From positions 1 to 5,138 of the forward strand of contig WRHS01000071.1 in the NCBI GenBank assembly GCA_009783135.1: a stretch of 5,138 nt of DNA. Direction: 5' to 3'. The notes under the pieces were generated by a model. The model worked only from the letters and a program-made list of their open reading frames with translations. It was not told the origin of the DNA and did not search any database. The translations under genes and the position numbers were made by a program. Position 1 is the first letter of the stretch, and the number at the start of each line of letters is the position of its first letter. This document shows positions 1 to 5,138 of the stretch, piece after piece. This stretch comes from Dehalococcoidia bacterium (GTDB lineage: Bacteria; Chloroflexota; Dehalococcoidia; Dehalococcoidales; UBA1222).

Positions 1-798
1 CGCAGGCCACAGGTTTATGACAGAGAAAAACGACTTGGTTTCAATAACAATGAAAGCAAATGAGAGTACTGCACTCACAACCAGCGCAATGTATACCCAG
101 CGCATGCGCTCCTTGCCGAAAATGACAACGGAGGTGCGCTTGCCGGATGCGGCATCGGCTGTGGCATCCGGAAAGTTGCGTATTACCTTTAGCGCAGGTA
201 CCGTAAGAATACGCGGCAAGGAAACCAATAGCGGTACCCACCAGTCGAGAAGCCCAGCATGGATATAATAGGCCGTGAATACCAGCATGGCATAACCCAG
301 CATCATAAATGTTTCGCCCAGCCCGCGATATGATGCCTTGATAGGCGGGTTTGAGTAGCTGTATGTAACCAGAATACCCAGCGCACCGAGCGGTATGGTA
401 AGCCAGCCTGTATGTCCGCCGAATTGAACCAATAGCCCCAGCGGAATAGCCGCCGCAAAAAAGAGTATACCCACCAGTTGTACATGCTCACGCTTAAGAT
501 GCCCTGCCACCAGTACCTGCGTGCCGCCGGTACTGGTCAGATTCATGCCGCCGCCGGCGCCAATACGCTCAACATTACGCTTGTCGCCTTCATAGTCCTG
601 CACTTCATTCGTGAGATAGATGCCATTGGCGATGCAGAACACAGCCAGCAGTGAGGCAATAAATACCAGCCAGTTGAACTGCCCGGCATGATTCCAAGCC
701 ACCACAGAGCCAAGCACCAGTGAAAAAACGTCGCTTGAGTGACGCGGTATCTTCTGCACCTGTATCCACGCATTTATCTTGGTTTTACTAATCGCCAT
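1..798 (-). CDS. MenA-like UbiA-superfamily prenyltransferase, 3' end cut off by the window
   Basis: This is an integral membrane enzyme of the UbiA superfamily, which transfers a polyprenyl chain from its diphosphate to an acceptor, usually an aromatic ring. 266 residues are visible from the ATG at 798-796, and the frame stays open to the window edge. The first Asp-rich motif is NEVQDYEGD (residues 64-72, D68 and D72) and the second is DATAD (211-215) followed by SGKRT (218-222); both bind Mg-diphosphate. GGTQVLV (91-97) and SYRGLGE (156-162) resemble the MenA branch (1,4-dihydroxy-2-naphthoate prenyltransferases) more than UbiA or chlorophyll synthase. Hydrophobic stretches near 24-34, 43-62, 107-125, 130-147, 163-182, 185-202 and 233-252 fit the multi-helix fold. 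It starts 13 nt after the stop of the B12/radical SAM gene, with its ribosome binding site over that stop, so it is the second gene of that operon. The family call is firm. The acceptor substrate is not: it could be menaquinone MenA or a relative serving another lipid. Confidence 0.88.
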   Translation of the reverse strand, partial: MAISKTKINAWIQVQKIPRHSSDVFSLVLGSVVAWNHAGQFNWLVFIASLLAVFCIANGIYLTNEVQDYEGDKRNVERIGAGGGMNLTSTGGTQVLVAGHLKREHVQLVGILFFAAAIPLGLLVQFGGHTGWLTIPLGALGILVTYSYSNPPIKASYRGLGETFMMLGYAMLVFTAYYIHAGLLDWWVPLLVSLPRILTVPALKVIRNFPDATADAASGKRTSVVIFGKERMRWVYIALVVSAVLSFAFIVIETKSFFSVINLWPA

Positions 799-807
799 AT
801 CGCTCTA

Positions 808-813
808 TCCTTT
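808..813 (-). promoter_or_regulatory. Ribosome binding site of the prenyltransferase gene
   Basis: On the minus strand AAAGGA lies 9 nt before the ATG at 798-796. It overlaps the TAA stop (814-812) of the upstream gene, so ribosomes ending there are positioned to reinitiate. This is the clearest Shine-Dalgarno sequence in the window and supports both the chosen start and translational coupling. Confidence 0.7.
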
Positions 814-2566
814 AAGAATTGTCAGAGGAAACATCCAGCGTAACTTTTTCCCTGCGGCGCCCGAAAAGCAGGTTTCGCAATGCAGAGAAATAACGCAAGC
901 GCATAATACTGCCCATAGGTATCTCAAGTTCCAAGCGCTCGGATGCCGTAAAGCCGTTGATGGCGTCCATCTCAGGCCGCAAAGCCGCAATTTCATCACG
1001 CTTACCAGCATTGAGCAGTTCCTCAATTTTTGCCTCAAGCACCTTGGCGCGTTCAATGCGCTCAATCTGGCGCCCGGCTAGCGCTTGTGGTATTTGTCCG
1101 TATTTTGCCTTTAACTTGGTCAGACGGGCAATTGACTCGTATGTGACATCCGTAATTTCATCACGCGACAACCACTGTGTCTCATAATTAAGGCTGAATT
1201 TCCAGCTTGGCAAAGTAAGTGCCTGACGATGCTCTTCCAAAGTCTTATAGAGCAACCTAAAACCATATCTCTCAGGATATTCAAAAGCCAAGCTTCCCGG
1301 AGCCATGAAAGGAGCCTGATGCCCCATGAAGAGAAATAAGCGCTTGTCGGCCTTGAACTTCTGCAGCAGGTGCTCGCAATAATCAACTGAATCCAGCACC
1401 GATTTTGTATCCTGTTTATGTAATCCTATCATGTAGAATATTTCCACACGGCTGGCACCATTTTCCAGCGCCGCCTGTATCATATCCTCCATGGCCTCAT
1501 TGCTGAAGCTGCGCCCCAAAGACACCTTACGCACTTCAGGGTCATGTGATTCAGGCGACATATCCAGCGAAAAACCCGGGGTTGCCTGCGCCATCTCCTT
1601 AATAAAGTCCGGCGGCATAGGATTAAATGCCTCAAACATAAGCGTGTTTTTCACGCGATGTTCTTTGATTAAGCCAAGTAGCTTGCTGGCACGCTCATCC
1701 CCATTCTCGCGTATGTCACCGACCAGCAGAATGGGACCGCGCGTAATACCCGAAATATTTTTTATATCCTTGAAAATGTCCTCTGCGCTACGATAAGCCG
1801 GCTGTTTGCGGTTGGCAAAAAGCGGCATGGCATCCCGCGCTCCGCTGCAAAATATGCAGTTGTATTTGCAGCCGCGGTTGGTAAATACAGCCGTCACCGG
1901 ATATTTGAGCCATCCTTTGAAAGGGATTACCGACGTGAAGTCACGGTAGCGCAACACCTGACGCACAACCGTGCCATAGTGGTTGCCCATAACATGGCTG
2001 ATATTTGTCGGCACGTAGCTGAACTCGTTTTCGTAAACCTGTCCGGCCGCATTCTTCCAAACCAAATTCGGCACGGATGAGAAGGCGCCTCCACCCAAGA
2101 AAGCCTGTATAAACTGCTTCATCGGCTCTTCGGTTGAATCCCCGCGCATAACGAAATCAACCTCAGGATATTGAATCAACTCCTTGTAAAAGCGTGAGGA
2201 AGAATAACCTCCGAAGATAATCTTGGAATTCGGATGATACTTTTTGACAATCTTGGCGATTTCGATTGAGCCATGCGCATGCACCATCCAGTGCAGGTCT
2301 ATGCCAAACACCGGTGCATCAAGCTTCTTAATAAAAGCCTCGGCATCAAAACGCATGTCGCGCAACATACGCCATGCAATGTTAACAATGCGGGTGCGAA
2401 AACCATTCCTCTCCAAATATTCCGAAATGCTAGATAACCCAACGGGATACATCTCGAAAATCGGAGTGGAAAGCACGAGGTCGCTCACAGGACCGTATAA
2501 CTGCGGCACCTTGCGGAAATCATATACATGCGGCGCATGCAACAAAATCAAATCGGTTTTTGGCAT
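812..2566 (-). CDS. B12-binding domain/radical SAM protein, paralogue A (584 aa)
   Basis: A cytosolic radical SAM enzyme with an N-terminal cobalamin-binding-type domain. Residues 1-155 form a Rossmann-like B12-binding fold: opening strand TDLILLHAPH (4-13), strand PVFGIDLHW (85-93), and the IIFGG loop (116-120), with VMRGDSTEEP (139-148) in place of the usual G-E-G-E segment. The radical SAM core spans roughly 222-430. Its [4Fe-4S] motif CxxxCxxC is C233, C237 and C240 (CKYNCIFC), and LLVGDIR (280-286) stands where the SAM-contacting GGE motif usually falls. Residues 440-584 are a mainly helical, charged C-terminal region I cannot assign; it ends in a basic RRR then acidic tail absent from the paralogue. 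MIGLHKQD (379-386) departs from the usual GLPxQT. Size and architecture resemble the uncharacterised Ta0216-type B12/radical SAM family (TIGR04190, from memory). Relatives methylate or rearrange unactivated carbons, but the substrate here is unknown. The start matches the paralogue's N-terminus; only a weak GAGAAG lies 11 nt upstream. Confidence 0.9.
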   Translation of the reverse strand: MPKTDLILLHAPHVYDFRKVPQLYGPVSDLVLSTPIFEMYPVGLSSISEYLERNGFRTRIVNIAWRMLRDMRFDAEAFIKKLDAPVFGIDLHWMVHAHGSIEIAKIVKKYHPNSKIIFGGYSSSRFYKELIQYPEVDFVMRGDSTEEPMKQFIQAFLGGGAFSSVPNLVWKNAAGQVYENEFSYVPTNISHVMGNHYGTVVRQVLRYRDFTSVIPFKGWLKYPVTAVFTNRGCKYNCIFCSGARDAMPLFANRKQPAYRSAEDIFKDIKNISGITRGPILLVGDIRENGDERASKLLGLIKEHRVKNTLMFEAFNPMPPDFIKEMAQATPGFSLDMSPESHDPEVRKVSLGRSFSNEAMEDMIQAALENGASRVEIFYMIGLHKQDTKSVLDSVDYCEHLLQKFKADKRLFLFMGHQAPFMAPGSLAFEYPERYGFRLLYKTLEEHRQALTLPSWKFSLNYETQWLSRDEITDVTYESIARLTKLKAKYGQIPQALAGRQIERIERAKVLEAKIEELLNAGKRDEIAALRPEMDAINGFTASERLELEIPMGSIMRLRYFSALRNLLFGRRREKVTLDVSSDNS

Positions 2567-2604
2567 GATAAATACTGCTTCTCACAACAACAAAGGAAAT
2601 ATTT

Positions 2605-2632
2605 GTCCATTCCTGACGTGCCCCAAATGGAC
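2605..2632. repeat. 7-bp inverted repeat at the predicted left-arm transcription start
   Basis: GTCCATT (2605-2611) and AATGGAC (2626-2632) are perfect reverse complements separated by 14 nt. The right arm covers the predicted minus-strand start site near 2631, so the repeat would form a stem-loop at the extreme 5' end of that mRNA, or serve as an operator half-site pair. There is no T-tract, so it is not a typical intrinsic terminator. A short repeat like this can occur by chance. Confidence 0.4.
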
Positions 2633-2637
2633 GAGCG

Positions 2638-2666
2638 ATTATAACATTTTGCGCCATACATGACTA
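2638..2666 (-). promoter_or_regulatory. Sigma70-type promoter for the left-arm operon
   Basis: On the minus strand a perfect -10 hexamer TATAAT (2643-2638) lies 17 bp downstream of TAGTCA (2666-2661), which matches TTGACA at 4 of 6 positions. The predicted start is near 2631, giving a leader of about 65 nt before the ATG of paralogue A. Position, orientation and optimal spacing fit a promoter for paralogue A and the prenyltransferase. Confidence 0.55.
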
Positions 2667-2679
2667 ATGCTAACCCCGT

Positions 2680-2709
2680 TTGTCTTAAGCATGCCATTCA
2701 TGTTACATT
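2680..2709 (+). promoter_or_regulatory. Candidate promoter for the right-arm genes
   Basis: TTGTCT (2680-2685, 4 of 6 to consensus) is followed 18 bp later by TACATT (2704-2709, 4 of 6), with an extended -10 TG at 2701-2702. The predicted start near 2716 would leave a leader of about 27 nt. This is weaker than the opposing promoter; a promoter is expected here because the gene starts divergently, but the exact boxes are uncertain. Confidence 0.35.
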
Positions 2710-2742
2710 TTTGCAGTTCTAAATTCTTTCAGAAAACACAAT

Positions 2743-4446
2743 ATGGCCAAAACAGACTTAATATTACTCCACGCACCCCACGTTTATGACTACCGCAAAA
2801 TCCCCCAGCTTTATGGGCCGGTTAGCGACCTTGTGTTGTCAACGCCTGTGTATGAAATGTATCCCATCGGCTTTTCCAGTATGGCCGAATACCTCGGACA
2901 CGCCGGATACCATGTGCGGCTGGTAAACATCGCCATGCGCATGCTGAAACAACCGAAGTTCGATGTAGAGTCTTTCATACAAAAACTGCACGCCCCCATC
3001 TTCGGCATAGATTTACACTGGTTGGTACACGCCCACGGCTCAATTGAACTGGCCAGGCTTGTGAAAAAAATCCACCCTGAATCGAAAATCCTTTTCGGCG
3101 GGTTTTCTGCCTCATACTTTTATAAGGAACTTATAGCCTATCCCGAAGTTGATTATGTCATGCGGGGCGACTCCACAGAGGAGCCCATGCGACTGCTTAT
3201 GCAGGGGATTAAAATGGGCGAGCTGGAAGGCGTCCCCAACCTTGTGTGGAAAGATAATGACGGCGTTATTCATGACAATGGGCTGACGCATGTGCCGGAA
3301 AATATTTCAGACGTAATGCAAAATCACTACACCGCCGTAGCGCGCTCGGTGCTGCGCTATTTCGACATGACCAGCACACTGCCGGCTAAAGAATGGCTCG
3401 CTTATCCCGTGACCGCCGTACTCACATGCAAAGGCTGCGACCACAACTGCGTTTACTGCGGCGGAGCCAACGCTGCCATGCGTAAAACAGTAGGCCGCAA
3501 CAAAACAGCATTCCGCACGGCGGGCGACATGTTTAAAGATATACAAAACATCAGCCGTCTGAGCAGGGGACCTATTTTTATTCTTGGCGACATACGTATG
3601 GGCGGAGAAGAACGTGCCTATGAACTGCTCAGTCTCATGGAACAGAAGCCCATCAAAAACACTGTTGATTTTGAGTTGTTCAGACCTCCGGATAACAAAT
3701 TCCTTGAGACCATTGCCCGCGCCAAGCCGGGCTTCGCCATAGATATATCACCACAGTCGCATGACACCAAAGTGCGCCGCACCATTGGTCTGTCTTACAG
3801 CAACGACGAACTTGAAAATAGCATCGGCAAAGCGCTTGAACTGGGTGCATCGCGCATGGAAATCTATTTCATGATTGGTCTGCCTGAACAAACCTCCGAG
3901 TCAGTTGAGCAGACACTGGATTACTGTGAATACTTATATGACAAATTCAATTCGGACAAACGTCTCTTCTTATTCATCGGGCCGTTATCGCCATTTCTTG
4001 ACCCGGGAAGCTTATGCTTTGAAAACCCTGAGCGCTATGGTTATAAGGTCATCCACCGCACGCTGGCTGAGCACCGCGCTGCGCTTACGCGCCCAAGCTG
4101 GAAAGAAACCCTTAACTACGAGACGCGTTGGATGAGCCGCCAACAGATCGTTGACACCACTTACACCTCCGTCGCGCGACTTACCCGCATAAAAGAACAA
4201 CACCATCAGATTACTCCTGAACTGGCTGCGGCGCAGTTGTCCCGTATTGCCAAGGCGGTTGACTTGGAAAAACGCATTGATGCAATAGTAAAATCGGGTG
4301 ATGAAAGTCAGTTATTATCACTCAAGCCAGCAATGGATAATCTCAACGGAATGGATGTTGTGGAACGGCATCAACTCAAACTTCCGGTAGGCGCGGTGAA
4401 GCTACGCTATTTCAACTCCCTGCTGGAAATTTTAAAGAGGCATTAG
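2743..4446 (+). CDS. B12-binding domain/radical SAM protein, paralogue B (567 aa)
   Basis: A second cytosolic B12/radical SAM enzyme, collinear with the divergent paralogue A along its whole length; 73 of the first 100 residues are identical and identity falls towards the C-terminus. The B12-binding-type domain covers about 1-155 (TDLILLHAPH at 4-13, IFGIDLHW at 86-93, ILFGG at 116-120, VMRGDSTEEP at 139-148). The radical SAM core covers about 221-430. Its cluster motif is C232, C236 and C239 (CDHNCVYC), with an additional C229 just before it. It keeps the usual MIGLPEQT (377-384), which paralogue A has lost. The C-terminal region 438-567 is helical and unassigned, and lacks paralogue A's basic-acidic tail. 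Architecture resembles the uncharacterised Ta0216-type family (TIGR04190, from memory). The reaction is unknown; family chemistry would allow C-methylation or another radical rearrangement. Its ATG aligns with paralogue A's start, although no good Shine-Dalgarno precedes it. rimO follows on the same strand after 40 nt. Confidence 0.9.
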   Translation: MAKTDLILLHAPHVYDYRKIPQLYGPVSDLVLSTPVYEMYPIGFSSMAEYLGHAGYHVRLVNIAMRMLKQPKFDVESFIQKLHAPIFGIDLHWLVHAHGSIELARLVKKIHPESKILFGGFSASYFYKELIAYPEVDYVMRGDSTEEPMRLLMQGIKMGELEGVPNLVWKDNDGVIHDNGLTHVPENISDVMQNHYTAVARSVLRYFDMTSTLPAKEWLAYPVTAVLTCKGCDHNCVYCGGANAAMRKTVGRNKTAFRTAGDMFKDIQNISRLSRGPIFILGDIRMGGEERAYELLSLMEQKPIKNTVDFELFRPPDNKFLETIARAKPGFAIDISPQSHDTKVRRTIGLSYSNDELENSIGKALELGASRMEIYFMIGLPEQTSESVEQTLDYCEYLYDKFNSDKRLFLFIGPLSPFLDPGSLCFENPERYGYKVIHRTLAEHRAALTRPSWKETLNYETRWMSRQQIVDTTYTSVARLTRIKEQHHQITPELAAAQLSRIAKAVDLEKRIDAIVKSGDESQLLSLKPAMDNLNGMDVVERHQLKLPVGAVKLRYFNSLLEILKRH

Positions 4447-4486
4447 AATATCATCAAACGACTAATAACACAGATTATTTAAGACA

Positions 4487-5138
4487 ATGAAAAATAAAAG
4501 CTTTCACATAGTTTCGCTTGGATGCGCCAAAAACACCGTTGACGCTGATTCCATGTCCGCACTTTTAAGCCGCGCAGGCTATCAACTGGTCATCAGTCCG
4601 AAACAAGCCCATATCATAATCATCAACACATGCGGCTTTATTGACATCGCCAAAGATGAGTCTTACAGCACTCTCGCCAAATTCGCCCAGCGCAAAAAGC
4701 CCGAGCAGATTCTTATTGCCGCAGGTTGCCTCACGCAACGCTATGGCAACTCTGTCATGCAAAAGGTTGCCGGTATTGATGCCATCATAGGAACGCGTAG
4801 CTGGATGCAAATTGTTGAGTTGGCTGATAGCTTATACGCAAACAATGTCTCTCCTTCTGACATACAAATAGATGATGCCACGCCATGCGATGAGCGCGGG
4901 GCGCCACGTTTTTCAATACAGGGAGTCAGCGCTTACCTCAAAATCGCCGATGGATGCTCCAGAAACTGCGCTTTCTGTGCTATTCCGTCAATAAAAGGCC
5001 CTGCCACAAGCCGTCCTATAGATGCCATTCTGGCTGAGGCTAGACAGCTGCAGGAACGCGGCATACGCGAGATTGTTTTAATCGCACAAAACAGTACAGA
5101 CTACGGGCATGACTTAGGCATGCAAAACGGGTTAGCAC
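4487..5138 (+). CDS. rimO: Ribosomal protein S12 methylthiotransferase RimO, 3' end cut off by the window
   Basis: RimO is a cytosolic radical SAM enzyme with two [4Fe-4S] clusters that adds a methylthio group to a conserved aspartate of ribosomal protein S12. 217 residues are visible of the usual roughly 430-450; the remaining radical SAM barrel and TRAM domain lie outside the window. The N-terminal UPF0004 domain starts with SLGCAKNTVD (10-19), and its cluster cysteines are C13, C49 (NTCGF) and C81 (AGCLTQRYG). The radical SAM motif is C157, C161 and C164 (CSRNCAFC) after YLKIADG, followed by AIPSIKG and SRPIDAILAEA. LGCAKN, GCLTQRYG and LIAQNSTDYG separate it from MiaB and MtaB. Two small departures are K170 where IPxxRG is usual and N202 where AQDT is usual. 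The ATG at 4487 puts SLGC at the normal N-terminal distance; only a weak AAG lies upstream. It may share a transcript with paralogue B. Confidence 0.93.
   Translation, partial: MKNKSFHIVSLGCAKNTVDADSMSALLSRAGYQLVISPKQAHIIIINTCGFIDIAKDESYSTLAKFAQRKKPEQILIAAGCLTQRYGNSVMQKVAGIDAIIGTRSWMQIVELADSLYANNVSPSDIQIDDATPCDERGAPRFSIQGVSAYLKIADGCSRNCAFCAIPSIKGPATSRPIDAILAEARQLQERGIREIVLIAQNSTDYGHDLGMQNGLA

Noticed and set aside
17..773. Short open frames on both strands within the first 800 bases
   Set aside because: All overlap the prenyltransferase frame, which carries both Asp-rich motifs and its own ribosome binding site; the others show no family motif.
2268..2300. D-L-H in GIDLHW as the canonical DxHxxG base-off cobalamin motif
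   Set aside because: DxHxxG sits after the first strand of the fold and needs a glycine three residues after the histidine. Here the block follows a later strand and that position is valine, so it is not the canonical motif.
1..2566. Bacteriochlorophyll genes (BchG-like prenyltransferase with BchE-like radical SAM protein)
   Set aside because: The prenyltransferase motifs (GGTQVLV, SYRGLGE) fit the MenA branch, the radical SAM proteins do not resemble BchE beyond shared architecture, and no other pigment gene is present.
2244..2663. Open frame of 139 codons on the plus strand, antisense to the start of paralogue A
   Set aside because: It overlaps the conserved N-terminal coding region on the opposite strand and its translation has no recognisable domain.
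2567..2742. Cobalamin riboswitch in the leader of either B12/radical SAM gene
   Set aside because: The spacer is only 176 bp and shared by two promoters. I found no B12 box (GCCACTG-like), and the predicted leaders of about 65 and 27 nt are far too short.
4447..4486. Terminator or separate promoter between paralogue B and rimO
   Set aside because: The 40-nt gap shows no hairpin with a T-tract and no convincing -35/-10 pair.
4565..4810. Open frame of 81 codons on the minus strand inside rimO
   Set aside because: It lies fully within the conserved UPF0004 domain of rimO on the other strand, so it is a shadow frame.

Overview
This window is a compact bacterial locus of four protein genes arranged as two divergent pairs around a 176-bp spacer (2567-2742). 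No RNA genes, mobile elements or CRISPR arrays were seen. The host is a bacterium, because the last gene is a clear rimO (ribosomal protein S12 methylthiotransferase). Three of the four genes encode [4Fe-4S] radical SAM proteins, two of which look cobalamin-dependent, and this fits an anaerobic or microaerophilic lifestyle. I cannot name the phylum. Base composition is balanced and uniform across the genes, with no sign of recent transfer.

Left arm (minus strand, read from about 2566 down to 1): a 584-residue B12-binding/radical SAM protein is followed after 13 nt by a MenA-like UbiA-superfamily prenyltransferase that runs off the left edge (266 residues visible). The prenyltransferase ribosome binding site overlaps the stop codon of the first gene, so the two are almost certainly co-transcribed.

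Right arm (plus strand): a 567-residue B12-binding/radical SAM protein, a full-length paralogue of the left-arm one (73 of the first 100 residues identical by my count), is followed after 40 nt by rimO, which runs off the right edge (217 residues visible).

The spacer holds a good sigma70-type promoter for the left arm (TAGTCA-N17-TATAAT), a weaker candidate for the right arm, and a 7-bp inverted repeat at the predicted left-arm transcription start.

The most interesting feature is the pair of divergent B12/radical SAM paralogues coupled to a prenyltransferase. This suggests, as inference only, a small pathway that makes and then modifies a prenylated lipid or quinone. The product is unknown. 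rimO is probably a housekeeping neighbour.
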